Shown here piece after piece: positions 23,656-35,685 of a DNA stretch of 62,000 bases. The stretch covers positions 90,688 through 152,687 of the forward strand of contig MNCI01038293.1 of NCBI GenBank assembly GCA_015680685.1, written 5' to 3'. A program made the translations under genes and the position numbers. This stretch comes from Gnetum montanum (Eukaryota; Streptophyta; Gnetopsida; Gnetales; Gnetaceae). The notes beneath the pieces were generated by a model that saw only the letters and a list, made by a program, of their open reading frames with translations, made no database searches and was not told the origin of the DNA. Position 1 is the stretch's first letter, and each line of letters opens with the position of its first letter.

Positions 23656-23910
23656 TTACTTTGATGCCCTCTTTCGGTACTGAGTCTTAACCCATTTGAC
23701 TCCAGCGGTAGTGCCGCTCTTAAGCTTTTGCGCGCCCACCGAGGCGGCACTCTTGGCCTTCTCTAACCCAGTTAGAGCCACGCCCTTCAATTTGGCCATT
23801 CTGCCGTTGCCGTTGTCGTTGCGCTTTTCTGCCAGTGTGTGACTACCTTCGTGACCCAAATCCTCATTGCTGTTGTCCCATTGATCAGCCCAAGTATTGC
23901 CCGACGCCAT
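23656..23910 (-). CDS. Small basic plant protein of unknown function (84 aa)
   Basis: This is the only intact, gene-like CDS in the window. The protein starts MASGNTWADQWD, has an acidic N-terminal third, a glycine/asparagine linker, then a lysine/alanine-rich amphipathic stretch (GLEKAKSAASVGAQKLKSG, residues about 48-66) and ends WVKTQYRKRASK. From memory, small plant proteins with the same plan (WADQWD start, 'G..K.K..AS.G..K.K.GT..G..W.K..Y.K' end) occur across seed plants without a firm function. No signal peptide, membrane segment or enzyme motif is visible. The start is chosen because it is the first ATG after a splice acceptor (TGTGCAG, 23934-23940 read on the minus strand) and begins the conserved part. 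Codon use is CG-rich compared with the surrounding repeats, and the frame has no decay, so it is probably expressed. Stop codon TAA at 23656-23658. Confidence 0.8.
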   Translation of the reverse strand: MASGNTWADQWDNSNEDLGHEGSHTLAEKRNDNGNGRMAKLKGVALTGLEKAKSAASVGAQKLKSGTTAGVKWVKTQYRKRASK

Positions 23911-23933
23911 TTATCACTTTGCGCTGCTTTGAT

Positions 23934-25212
23934 CTGCACAACATTTTGACAATCAAGTGATCAGACAGCATGATATGAACGGTAACTCAAGACACGTAAT
24001 CGAACCAAACCTTAATAGAAAGGGGAGCCAACGAAGTATGAACAGATATGAGTAGAAATTTAAAAAAATTCCGTAAAAGCAATTCTGACAGTGACTGAAA
24101 GTGATTCGATAGCTGTAAGATACGTAAATAAAAGTTTCATAATAAAGTTAACTTAGTATTTGAAAAGGCAAAACGATAACTGCGCAAGCAATGGTTCAGT
24201 GGTGGAGAACCCACAAGACCTGACCGCAAGGCTTGTCGGACGGAGGTCGGTACAGTTCCGATTCCCACGGGCCAGAGAAAACACGATAAACCTAGAAGGC
24301 CAAAAGACCCTCTCGGCCTCCGTTTGAAGGTGCATTTCCTCCGGTGTCAATAACGTTTTCCGAAAAGCAATGGACTCCTAAAGTAAATATGTAACTTAAT
24401 TAATCGAAAGACAAACAATCCCCGTTCATATTGACACACAGCAAGAGGCAACCACGAAGAAGAATAATGAATACAGAAGCCGGCATCATTCCACAAGTGA
24501 GAACAAAGCAATTTAACACGACCGTAAGATTGGGCAAAGATCATGGACTTCGGGTCCTGGAAGGAAATAGATGAAACGTCTCCAGGATCGTCAATAAAGC
24601 GAGAAAACAAATTAAAATGTAAATAATAAACGGGATATTAAATACCAGCAAAAATAAGCAAATTTTCAGAATAATAATATTCAAACAATTGTTTATGATG
24701 CAGCAGTTGCGCCACAGAATTCCTACAGACAAAAGCAGTGCAAAATCCGAACCCCGAAACCGATCAAAACAAAGAAATCTCACCCAGCAGAAGGTTATGT
24801 GATGTCAGGTTGAAGAACTTTAAAATATGAAAAACATACATCCTGCCGAAGCCGCACAGGAACGCAAAGTAACCGACGGGCCTCGACAAGGGGAAGAAGG
24901 AATAGAAGTAAGCAACGGGCCTCGAGAGGAAGAAGGAACAAAAGTAAACGTGCCGAAAGGTTTCAACGCCAAAATAGGAAAGCAACTTATGTCCAAGGAC
25001 ATACCTGGATTTGCAACGAAGGTAGCAGGATCGCTTCTGATGTTGAAGATAGGGCAGAAAAACCAATGATCCCTGTCTGTCTGTCTATGCACGCAACCAA
25101 GAAGCAAGCCTTCCTTTGCCGCTGGTGTGATGCTGCCAAACACAAAATAATGTGCAATGCATTCACGACTCAAGCATAAACGAATGAACGAACGGATCAT
25201 GTCAAAACGTAC
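23934..25212 (-). other. Probable 5'-UTR intron of the small gene
   Basis: An acceptor (TGTGCAG) lies 24 bases before the ATG and a good donor (GTACGT, starting at 25212 on the minus strand) lies near the promoter side. A long intron inside the 5' untranslated region is common in constitutively expressed plant genes. I chose the donor by eye and others are possible. RNA evidence would be decisive. Several short open frames here on both strands have no recognisable product. Confidence 0.35.
24184..24275 (+). repeat. tRNA-like sequence, probable tRNA-derived SINE head
   Basis: A Pol III A box (TGGTTCAGTGG, 24192-24202) matches TRGYNNARNGG. A B-box-like GTTCCGATTCC (24255-24265) follows, with one extra C relative to GTTCGANTCC. 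Between them is a hairpin with ACAAG(A)CCT and AGGCTTGT arms and the 7-base loop GACCGCA, like an anticodon arm. The A-to-B spacing (63) is too long for a plain tRNA and no acceptor stem pairs well, so a SINE head fits better than a tRNA gene. No A/T tail is clear. It lies inside the probable intron, antisense to the gene. Confidence 0.4.
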
Positions 25213-25424
25213 GTGGCGAGGTCAAATATGGCGGTTCCTTTGCCAGCACAATCTCGATCTCTGCGTGTGCGTCTATTTTGTTTGTCTATGAACTCCGCCG
25301 CCGCTGGTTGGATCTGTAAATCAGCAGAAGAGCCTGTGCCTGTGCCTGGGTTGAGAGGGGACTCATTCAAACAAACCAGGGCAGGCTAAAGCACAAACAA
25401 AGTCGCCCTCGCCTTGCAATGCGA

Positions 25425-25442
25425 AGCAAAGCAAAGCAAAGC
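25425..25442. repeat. GCAAA microsatellite in the leader/promoter area
   Basis: About three and a half GCAAA units. On the minus strand they read as a TTTGC run just downstream of the TATA-like box, so they would lie in the 5' leader of the small gene. Confidence 0.7.
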
Positions 25443-25454
25443 ACAAGACGTCCA

Positions 25455-25478
25455 TTTGTTTATAAATAAATAAAAATG
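25455..25478 (-). promoter_or_regulatory. Candidate TATA region of the small gene
   Basis: On the minus strand it reads TTTTTATTTATTTATAAAC within otherwise GC-richer DNA, followed some 20-40 bases later by pyrimidine-rich sequence that could hold the start site. The whole 24.8-26.05 kb interval keeps CpG dinucleotides, unlike the flanking repeats, consistent with an unmethylated promoter region. Confidence 0.4.
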
Positions 25479-25499
25479 CGGCTGCCGCGAGAGCGAGAC

Positions 25500-26070
25500 T
25501 GGGCCCAGACTGGCACTCAAACGTTTTGATATTGGCCCGCCTCTGACGGCACCGTTATTTACCTTTACATTTTTGAACAGGCTCGGTTTTGGTTTTACAG
25601 CTGGCGCCAGGGCAGCTGACGTAGACCTACGCTCGCGCTGGTGTCACGTAGCTGTTTGCCGTTGCGAGGTCCATCCTGTCATGATTCCATTTGCTCTTGG
25701 CTTCGCTTGGCATCGAAGGAATCTCAAGGAAGGAAGGAAGGCAGGGAGGCAAGCAAGCAAGCATGCAGCCCCACCCTCATCCTTTTCTGCTTCGGCTACC
25801 CAAACTCGTTCGTTTTTCACCCATAAATTCCTGTTTCCGGTAAATTTACCCACAAACCATGCCTACCGTTTTTGGGCCGGGGAAACCATGTCCAGTCATG
25901 GACGTTTCCAAGACACCAACTGCGTGGCTGCCCTTCCTTCTATTCTTGCTTCGCAAAATGCGCTTCGGTGCAGAAATGAATTTGGCAGGATTTCCTTCAA
26001 AAGTGTAAAACCGCCACGGTTTTTGTTCGCGTATTAGTCCTTCGTCCAAACTAATGCTCCAGCAGATCAC
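25500..26070. other. CpG-retaining upstream region with purine microsatellites
   Basis: This is GC-rich compared with the rest. It contains a GGAA run (25727-25740) and an AAGC run (25750-25763). A 154-codon plus-strand frame at 25573-26037 begins at TTG, includes the microsatellite and looks like no known protein. I treat it as non-coding promoter flank. A divergent transcript is possible. Confidence 0.45.
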
Positions 26071-26555
26071 ATCGATGTTTTCCCATTATGGACTCGCAAA
26101 ACAGTTGGGTGGGAGTACATTCAAAGAGCAACCTCATGCTAGGAATCACTAAGAAGTGCGAGTTAATAAGACCAGGGACCAACAGAGAGTTAAAAATGCT
26201 CAAAATTATGATGAGACACTCCAATGTAGCAGATCGAGATGGGGAAGAGTGCACGAATTGGTGTGAGATATAATTTGTAAATGCATAAGGCGAAGAATTT
26301 GAAATTTTTCCATAATAGTTAAATGGTTAGAGTTAGACAAAATGCATTTGCGCTTCCATATATTGTAAAGAACGAGGGGCCTAATAACTTCCCAAAGTGA
26401 AGGTTAGCACAGGGGTGGTGGGCAGAAAGCGAACAATTTTGAAACTTTAGATTAAACTACATGCGATATCCTTTTAATTACCTTTTCACATTGCCCGATC
26501 CGAAAATGTAAATGTATCTATTGCCAATTCCATTTCGAGCAGGAATTACATAAAC
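26071..26555. other. Intergenic stretch, nothing recognised
   Basis: CpG content falls back to background. The last five bases (TAAAC, 26551-26555) flank the LTR of element E and should recur after its far LTR beyond the window. Confidence 0.5.
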
Positions 26556-27111
26556 TGTAAGAGATGTCTCAGGGTAGAGGTTCTCCAAGGCTGTTCCTAT
26601 GGTGTGGTTTGGGAACTATGGAACACTCTAAGGTACCCTTGCATGACACTTAAGTGTTAGAAAACCCATCCTGGCTTGGCAATATCAAGCTAGCAATAGG
26701 ACTCCCTTTTGTTGCATCCATTTTTAAGTCCTCTTCATACTACCCTCACATGGAGAACTACATGGCCTTACGGTGGTCATGGATATGTAGGCAACCAGAA
26801 TTGGATAGTTTTGGTGCTGAACCTTATACTAGATTGTGAGGGGTTTGAGAGTGAGGCACCCCCTTATAGATGCATCATTTCCCCTTACATCAATGATGTC
26901 TATAGGGTTGCTTGTGTACTTGTTTGCAAGGTCCTCATTTAGAGTTTAGTTGTTCTCCTTGAGGTGCATTCTTTTGTATTAAGAAGTTGTGGTGCCACTT
27001 GCTCCCTTTCATGGGTTGCTTTTTTGTTAGAGGTGTATTCCCCAGGTTTTTTTTCCCCAAATCCATTGGATCTCAGTGAATTCCTTGGGGGTGCTAAACA
27101 ACGTTGTTACA
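26556..27111 (+). repeat. 5' LTR of element E
   Basis: It starts TGTAAGAGATGTCTCAGGG and ends TTACA. The start matches 61949 onward (TGTGAGAGATATCTTAGGG, then TAGAGGTTCTCC), which is the far LTR. TG...CA ends and 556-bp length are typical of plant LTRs. Confidence 0.85.
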
Positions 27112-27113
27112 GA

Positions 27114-27125
27114 TGGTATCAGAGC
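27114..27125 (+). promoter_or_regulatory. Primer binding site of element E (tRNA-Met)
   Basis: A perfect TGGTATCAGAGC two bases after the LTR end. It is unlike the tRNA-Asp-type sites of the other elements, so E belongs to a different family. Confidence 0.9.
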
Positions 27126-30100
27126 ATTTTTGAAATCATGTTGTGATAAGCGTGTGTCCTTTGGCAATGTTATACCATCAAGGTTTTTTATTTATGGTCC
27201 TTTTGGATAGATATCTGGGTGATATAGGATCATATCCTTGTGTATTTTTTAGAGAGTTTCCTTATGGTAAAAATCTTAAGCTATTCATTATGAGGCTAAT
27301 GTTACATTGTGAGCAACTTATGTATGTTGTTCTTCTAGAGAATGTATACACTTATGTTGTGGTATTATCCTCCACTAGTTTACTTGTAGTTGAACTAGTT
27401 GTAGTTTTACTTCAATATGACATAGGAAAGTTTTATTGGCAACTTATAAATTATAGTTGCTTAAGGAGCTCTTACCTTTGGTCTCTGGTGATTCATTTGG
27501 GGTGAATTGGACCTAGTCCTCACTTCAATCTCCACCTAGATGACATGTATCGAGATGGCATTAATTGAATTATGTAGGATGTGATATCCTTGCACTGTGG
27601 ATCAAGATCATCGTTGGTAGACTTTGTACGCTCATGTTTGCAATTGTAAGTTTGTCTAGTTATGTAGGCATGTCTTCATTCGCTACATTTTCAAATTCTG
27701 CATGCATGTGTTCTTTTGTCGTGTCTATTGTTCATAATGCAAGCTTTGTGATCTACACAGTGTGATGACTTATTGTTGGGATTGTTGAGGATGCATTTTG
27801 AGGCCATGTGTGCTATCCCAAGACCAAATTGTTGTGGTCCTTATTTTGATGACCTCTTGTGCTTCAAGCATGTTTGCCCTTGTTGCAGACCTTTCGTGTG
27901 TTGTGTTTCCTTGTTTAAGCTAGTTGTATTGCCTTTGGGTTTGTGGCATCACTTCTTTAGTTGGTGACATTTCTTTGGGCATTTTGATTTGGAGACCTTA
28001 TGGAGTAGGTCATCCTATCATTGGTTGTTATTGAGACCTTACCTCTCTTAATGAGAGTCTTCCTTGTGGATGCATCCTCTCTAATGTTGCTCTTTGTAGT
28101 GAGAATTGGAGCTTTGTTGAGACCTATTGTTGGCTAGATCTTGGTCTCCTTCCTTATGTTTCTAGTTGAGATAATGAATCTCTATTGCCCTTGCCTCTTA
28201 TGAATTTGTTGAGATTTTGATCCTAGTGGGAACTAATGTCAATGGCTGGGAATGTTTGTTGTATGTGAATCTTGGAATTTTTAGAGTGTTCTAGTTCTCT
28301 CACTTTCTTGGTGTGCCTCATGATAAATTCTTTTGTGTGAGTGTCCCTAATTGACTCATCATGTTTTGCATGATTGAAATCTATGCATGTTGCTAAGGTC
28401 TTCCTCTCTATGATGTTGTGAGATTGATATTTTTCTATTGTGTGATCATGCTTGATGGTTGTATATGGGGTTGATGTGTTATTCATGATCCTATTAACTC
28501 CTTTGTTTCCAAGCTATTATCTCAACCGTGCAGGCAGCACATGTACAAAGATGTGGCTAGTGGTGACCTTAGTTGATTATGTGAGCATTATGTCTATGGG
28601 GAAGAAATGTGCTCTTGAGGCCTTCATGAATTGGTTACTTGGTCTTCGAATCCCAACATTGGGTTGTGGATTTATTAGTACACTTGCTATGGTGGAGCAG
28701 TTGGTACATCATGATTTCTTTGCCTCTCAATGCTAGGTGAGCACTAATAGAGGACAGTGGTCCATCCTAGACATTGTGGATATTGGGTTAGTAGATGGCA
28801 TAGAACAATATCCTTGGCCATGGAAGATACTAATGGCCTAGGAGTGACCAATACCTTGAGATTGGATTCTTAGTTGGTGTTCTATGTTGTTCGATTGTTG
28901 CGTTCGTGTCTCGATTCATTTTCATTTAATGGCAAGCATGTAGTGGGTGTAATGCGATAGTGGTTTATGTATATGCAAAGATAGAGATAGGTTTTTCTCA
29001 AAATAGCATGGTGTAGCTTTGGTGTGCTCTTGGTGTCCTAAACCCTTCAACCTAGGATGGGCTTGGGTAGTTTGTCCTATAGCCTTTTAAGCCTATGTAG
29101 CATTCCAAAATGTCATGTATTTTGCCCACTAAATGTGTTCCTATCCCTGTGTGTGTAAGCTTGTATTGTAATGTTGTGATGTATTCAATTTCAATAGTTT
29201 ATGCACACAAAAGTGCTAGACATTGTTTCCCTATGTGAATCAATTGTCCCCTTATTGCAGGCCTATGCCACACCCTATGACAAGGCCAAACTTAATGTAC
29301 AGTGTTTTCCTTATGGTCATCCTTGAAGCACCTCCTCTCTATGTTGTAAGTGGCCTTTGTGCCTTGATGTGTAATTCTACTAAAAGCCCTATGGAAAACC
29401 CTTGTTGATCAATAGTGTTGTAATGAGGAGGCCAAGGCATGCCCTTGCTTGAGGTGCTCTTGAATTGATGCTTTGTGTTTTTGGTGATTTTGACATGCCA
29501 TGGTGGTGTGTCCTTTGGTGAATGTTCTTGAGACAGGATAAGTTTTGGAACTCTTCCTTTTGGGTTCCTTGATTAACATAAATCTTATTCATGGATGATC
29601 GATGATGGAATGTAGCTTGAGATTCAAACAAATTGGTTTATGAACTTGATCTTGATAGTGGGTGGTTTGTGGTGGCCATGTGAATTGCAAGGGTAGACTA
29701 AAAATTTAAATCAAAGGTGAGGTTATGTTTGGCTACAAGGTAGAGTTGAGTTCTAAGTATTAGCATGTAGAGTCCCTATTTTATGGCTGGATGTGGTCTT
29801 TGGAGTAATTTTTTCAAGCATTGAGATGGTGGTCCATACTTAAATAAATGGTATTATAGTTACACAAATTGTTAACTTCTCTTGGTGGCCCTACATGCTA
29901 GACTTGTATGTGCTTGAAAATACTTGAGTCTATGCCCTCATGACTAGGGGCTTTGGGACTTTTGGTGGACTATGGTATGCTCACATAACTAGGGGCTTAT
30001 GGTGTTTGCATGCTATGATGTATCACCCCATCTCCCTCATGTACTTTGTCCCTAATGTACTCAAGGGTATCTCTCCATCTCTTTTTGATGTACTTTGGTG

Positions 30101-32009
30101 TATCACCCCATCTTTTCGATGTATGCCCCATTTCACTAGTGCATTGTTGAAATTATGTCAGTGTCCTAACCTCTTTGGTTGGATAGCATGATTGAGCACT
30201 CTATTACTTGATGATTCTCTAGTCCTATGAGGGACCATTCTCCATTTCAATGGGTACCCTCTTCAGTTCCCAAAATAATAATGTAGGTTGTATTGAGACA
30301 GTTTTTCCCTAGATGGGATTCAAAGGAAATTAATGTTTGGGACTTGTTCCAAGTAGTGGTCCCATGTTCCTAAACTCTTGGGGCTTGTTCTCAAAGATAG
30401 GATACTGTTACCATGGTTGAATTCATGGAATCTCCCTAGTGAGGCCATGTTGTTGATGTAGCTTGAATGTATATATCTCTTCTCTTGTAAGCAAGGTGTG
30501 ATCTTATGTACTCTCTCTTAACTTTTGGGGTTCTAGATGAACCTCCTTGTTGGGGTTCTCTGGTAGAAATTTCTTATTGTAAATCCTTTGGGAATGAATC
30601 ATGTATTGTTTTGAGTTGGTAGTTAATGTTGGTGAAGCCCATGCATTGTAAAATTATCTCAAGGACCTAGTTCTTTTATGGGTAAAATGTTTTTGCTGAC
30701 TCTCATGTTCATTGTTTAGGTTTGATGGTAATAGGCAATGGTGTGGCCTTCTGCACCACAATTGTTGTAAATGGGATTGGATTGGTCCATATGCAATGAA
30801 AACCTAGCCTCCTATGATGAAACAGAACTCCCTCTTTGTGAAATTTTGAGGGATGAACTTTTTTTCTTCTCAAGTTATTCTTAAGGTGGAATCGAATGTG
30901 GGTAAGACCTGTGAATCTATATCTTCCCTCATCTAGTAGTGGTTTGATGATATGGTTGTGTTGGCTATGTGGACTACTTGGGCATGTATCATGATTATAG
31001 TACAGTTGGGTTGTTGTAGTTTCCTATGAAAGAAACCTCCCAAATAGGTTCTTCCCTTTGAGTTCAAAAATCCAATGAAAGGTATTGATTGTGAGTTGTC
31101 ATTGTTCTTTGGCATGGTAGGAAAATTTAGTTTTAAGGGACCTAGATGTTCTGTAGAAAATTCATGACTATGGTTGTTCTCAAAGGTGATCCTACATGCT
31201 TCCTTGGACTAAACATTTAGAAAATGATGCTTGTCCCATCTCTTGAAGTGGGAAGAATAACTTCTAAAATGTAATTGATCTTCTTCAATAGGACATTATG
31301 GTTGTAATGGACAATATGGTAGTAGTTGGCATGAGATGTCTGTATGAAGGACTATCTTGACGTTGGTTTCCCAACCCATCCTCCACTTGTTCCAGCAGTC
31401 AAGTAGGCATTTTTGATGTTGGACAACCTCAAAGGATGTTGATGATAGATTGGGTAAGTATGCTATGATGGCCTCTTGGATAAGTTTTCTAAACAAATTT
31501 TGGATCTTCTCTTTTGTTGTGGGAATGGAATAGTATGGAATGATGAAATGTGGATTGCAATGCTGGTGCATATATGGATAGCAAGGTTAGATTGAAAATA
31601 TTTGCCTTTGTACCTTGTTTCGAAGGGGGATCACGATCAACTCCCTTTCTACCAGCCTAAACAAATGTGATGTGGGAAAACAAAAGAAAACATGTTGATG
31701 GTATAGACATGGTGATCCAATACATAGATAATTGGACTAGTGAGACCCCATAGGTCTTGATGTGATAAGTAGAACTTGGGGTTCTAGAAATCTTGAGTTA
31801 GTTGCAAAGACATGGCTCTTTTGGTGCATGCTCTCTTTTAGTTTTGATTTTTCAAGCCCATCACTAGGATGGGTAGTGGTCCTGGTGAGCCCTCAAAATC
31901 AATGTGAAAAAAAAAATCAAGGGAATTGATGGATGTTAAGATGTCATTCAAAACATAACTTAGTTGGACTTGTGGAAGAAGAGCATGTCCTCTTACATAG
32001 GTATGGATT
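27126..32009 (+). other. Interior of element E, non-coding
   Basis: Nearly 4.9 kb, T- and G-rich on the plus strand. The longest frame (27143-27505, 120 codons) is hydrophobic by composition and matches nothing I know. Local word repeats occur, for example TGTATCACCCCATCT (30019-30033 and 30099-30113) and ACTAGGGGCTT (29943 and 29989). No RT, integrase, gag or protease block on either strand. Confidence 0.6.
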
Positions 32010-32795
32010 TGATGAGTCACAGTTCAATTGGTTGCATTGACAAGGTCTCATCAATGTATCCTTGTCAACGAGGCCTAGTTGATGCATCATACCCTACGTT
32101 GATGAGGCCCCATTGACTTAGTGTTTTTTTTTTACTATAAATACACATCTACCAACTACATTTATGACAATAGAGATTTTAGTGACAGTGAAGCTCTTGC
32201 AATTTTTCCATTCGAAAGTTGGAATTTTTCTCTTGAGAGCCCGCAATAGGAGTCATTGAGTATACAGATCTTTATTCAAGAATTTTTGTACTTAAGTATG
32301 ATAGTGTGTGCAGCAATATAGATAAGCTTTCTAATGAACCTTGTAGCACTCTGAATAAATTAAATATTTTCTTTATGCATTTAATGTTTTCAATTATTTA
32401 TTTAATGCTTTCAATTATTTATTAAATATTTCTAATAATTAAGTTAATAATGTGATTAAGTAAGAAAGATTAAACACATAAGTATGACCACTTTGAGCCT
32501 AACACGTATTCGCTTGGTAATCCTAGTAGCATTATCAGTTCATACACCTAGTAGCATAACACTTAGCTACCTAGCAGTGGATACGTGGGTTCAAGACATG
32601 TGTAGAAAGTGGAACCAAATGCATATGTTAGGACTAGTTAGACACTAGTTAATTAGTTAATTTAAATTAGCTAATCCAACTACTTTTATCTTTATTTGAA
32701 CACAAAACCATAAAAATACAAAACGATAAAAATTAGATGCCTCAATTACACTTAACCATACCAGTGTACATCACAAGTGTAATTGGAAAGACAAC
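32010..32795 (+). repeat. 5' LTR of element 3, main part
   Basis: It starts TGATGAGTCAC and runs in register with the 3' LTR at 60680. It carries CATTGACAAGGTCTCATCAATG-type U3 repeats, a TATA box (ACTATAAATAC, about 32137) and the family's AATTAGTTAATTTAAATTAG stretch. It is cut by element 2 at 32795; the rest is at 42666-42727. Confidence 0.88.
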
Positions 32796-33655
32796 TGATG
32801 AGAGCAATTACTCTAGTGGTTTATTCTAATTATTAGAGTGGCAGTTTCTCTAAAATTAGAGTGGTAGTTTCTCTAAAATTAGAGTGGAAATTTTTCTAAT
32901 TATTAGAGTAGTTGCTCCCAAGCCTATAAATATAGTGCCCAGGCACACAATTTAGGAAAAAAAGACTTGGAAGGAAGTCTTTTAGGAGTCAAGTAGCAAA
33001 AAATTTGTAGTTAGAGTATTTTCCAAGTGCATGCAGTAGGAGGTCTAAGTGTGGATGGATCTTTATTCAAGCATTGTGTACTTGATCACACCTTGTGTAC
33101 AACAATAAATACGAGCTCTTGGATTCATTCTTGCAGCACTTGAGATTTGTTTTCTTACTCATTTCCTTCATTTTATTTTCTTTTGTATTTATTTTATTTT
33201 ATGCACTTTACATTTTTGTTATTAGCACACATAGTACGATCACTTCGAGCATGTGTGTAACACTTGGTAACCCAGTAACGATTAGTGTTTGGTAATCCCA
33301 GTAGTGTTGCGTTGGTTCATGATGTGTATGACAAGTGAGAATGGATATTGGTGTTAGGATAAGTTTAAAGCCTAGTTAATTAGTAGTTAAGTTAAATTAG
33401 TCACTTATTTATCTCTCTCTCTCCTACCTTATTAGTAGCAAAACATAAAAACATAAAAACTATAAAAATCATATGCTTTAAGCTTACTTAACCATACAAT
33501 CATGATATACAAGTAATTTTGGGAAGAAAACGATCAACCAACCCATCCTTGTTCCACAAAGATGCATAGGCACTTAGTCCTTGGAATTTGACCAGATCGT
33601 GCATGAAATGCTTGTATTCGTATGGTTTAGCATAGGGGTACCTCGTTGCTCATCA
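32796..33655 (+). repeat. 5' LTR of element 2
   Basis: It starts TGATGAGAGCAATTACTC and ends GTTGCTCATCA. U3 holds three copies of a TTAGAGTGG-type unit (about 32830-32905), where the 3' LTR has fewer. TATA box CCTATAAATATAG near 32923; polyadenylation signal AATAAATACG near 33103. R/U5 contains CACTTGGTAACCCAGTAACG, shared with the other families. Confidence 0.92.
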
Positions 33656-33656
33656 T

Positions 33657-33674
33657 TGGCACCATTGCCAGAGA
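33657..33674 (+). promoter_or_regulatory. Primer binding site of element 2, tRNA-Asp type
   Basis: TGGCACCATTGCCAGAGA one base after the LTR. It differs from the tRNA-Asp complement TGGCGCCGTTGCCGGGGA at four bases, all G to A, three of them at CpG. Confidence 0.75.
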
Positions 33675-33791
33675 CTTAGTTGTTTGTGTGCTAACTAGAA
33701 CATAGAAAATCATTCACATTGTTGGAACGAATGCTTAAGGTTGATTGAGAAAATAAGAAAAAAGAGTACATTGCACACTGAATAGAAAAAT

Positions 33792-35685
33792 ATGTCTCCT
33801 TATTCATACAAAAGCGCCTCACCACCTAGCTCTAAAACAAGAAACAATTAATGGTGTAATACACATGACATTGATCTACTAGTCCCTCAACAATTTCATG
33901 TGGTATATGTTCATCCCAATGAATATGTACCAAACATTACCTTTATCCTCCACTAGGATGAACAACTATGTTGGCGAGATTTAGAAGGTAACATAGTGTT
34001 ACCTCCTGATCATTCAGTCCTAAGCATGCTTCTTCATGCTCTCACATGAATTGGCATGCGACACTTACATGCAAAATATGTTGTGCGAGACCATGACTTG
34101 AGAGAATACCATCCCACAGAGGCACAATGTCAAAGGGACTTGCAACAAGAGAGGCATCATAATTCTTTGAAGGGTAAGTGGTCCCAGGATGCCCCACATG
34201 TCTTAAGCAAAAATGAGGGTGGTGAACCTACCTCAGGCAGTCGCCCACACAACGATGTTACTTACCTTGACTTTGGGCAAGGGGTTGTGTATCAAGACCT
34301 TCATTCCACTATTCATAACCCATGTCCTAATACCCACGGGCACAAAGGGTCCAAAAAAGGAACACGAACTCATGATAAAGGTGGACATTCTAATTGTAGT
34401 CGCGATTAGGGCCGAGATCGTAGAAGAGAAGGTAGCAGACACCGTCATGGTGACAGTTCTCCTTCTTCTTCACCTTCATCATCTCCTTCACCCTCTCCTT
34501 CAATATCTGGCATGGTCATGAAGAAAAAGACCATGAGGATAAAGGTAGGCAAAGTGGAAGTCATATATTAAATAGCCAGGAAATGGGATGAGGGCACTCT
34601 AGAGAGCCATGAGATAGAAGAAGGGAGAGTAGGGAATAACGTAGGCATCATAGATGCCATGGATGAGATGATCATGATGAACCCCTACTTGCTACTCAAA
34701 ATATGTTGGACATAATTAAGGCTATTAGAATTCCAACAAGGCACTAGAAAGATAGTAGGATCAAGAGATTAGATATGAACAATATCCCACGATTTGAAGG
34801 GGGATACAACACTAATCCTCAGAATCACTTACAAGCATTCCATGATGTGTGTGTCTTAAAAAATATAGAGAACGAATGGAAAAAACTTAAATTGTTTTCA
34901 CAAACACTAGTTAAAGAAGCAGAAAGATGGTACCTGTCTTTAGAACCGGAATCCATTTGTAGGTGGAGTACTATGTTAGAACTATTTAATGATAAGTACC
35001 AAACGTACTCTCAACTGTCTAACTTGCGAAGGAAAATCCAAGGGTGGAAACGAGGACATGAATCCTTGGATGCTACCATGGGATGATATTATGCACTGTT
35101 ACATTGTTGTCCTAGCCATGGTTATTTGCAAAGGGATCAACTGCGCCATCTCATGGATGGGCTTAGGCATGAAATGAGAAGAACCCTTGGGACTTATGCC
35201 CAAGGGAGACTATCCGAGCTTAGGTCCCATCAAATTCAAAGACTATTGGAGCAAGTTGCTAAGGAAGAAGGTGATCTATGGAAGAGAGAAAGTGCAGAAG
35301 AGTATAATTGAGATCCTTCCCTCTAGAAGAGGAAAGTAAGATTTTATGAGGATGAGAAGAGTCACCACATAAGAGATGGTGAATAGGAAAACTTTTCCTA
35401 TCCAAAAGATGACATTAGAAGTTTTGGAAAAGGTAGACCAAATATGGGATTCCCTAGACAATAGATTTCAAACTATTCTTAAAATAGTAGATGAGTTTAG
35501 AGAGCAAGGTAGTGATTGTGAAAAAAGAAAAAAGAGAGAAGCTGAACATGCACATAGCAAGGGTAAGGGAAAAATTACCATCATTGAAGAGGTTGTGGAT
35601 TTGGAAAAAAACAATGATAGTGGATGTGAGATATGTCAATATGACCATCCTAAGGGATGTTTTCCTATAATCTCACATCTGTAGG
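33792..35685 (+). pseudogene. gag of element 2
   Basis: ATG at 33792 (M-S-P-Y). An N-terminal block VHPNEYVPNITFILH (about 33908-33955) is followed by a serine/histidine-rich linker. The gag core is open from 34775 to 35086 (NIPRFEGGYNTNPQNHLQAF, then LKLFSQTLVKEAERWYLSLE and RWSTMLELFNDKYQTYSQL). A helical segment and the block IWDSLDNRFQTILKIV (about 35444-35490) follow. The zinc knuckle is CEICQYDHPKGCFP (about 35627-35668), spacing CX2CX3HX3C. Gag builds the particle and packages RNA. Two frame changes and several stops inactivate it. Confidence 0.85.

Noticed and set aside
24184-24275. Functional tRNA gene
   Set aside because: A-to-B box spacing of 63 bases, an inserted base in the B box and no pairing acceptor stem.
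24153-25200. Several 65-126 codon minus-strand frames between the small gene and its promoter
   Set aside because: Overlapping in different frames with no recognisable motif; better explained as intron sequence in GC-richer DNA.
25573-26037. 154-codon plus-strand frame upstream of the small gene
   Set aside because: It begins at TTG, runs through purine microsatellites, overlaps open frames on the other strand and resembles no protein family I know; more likely promoter flank.
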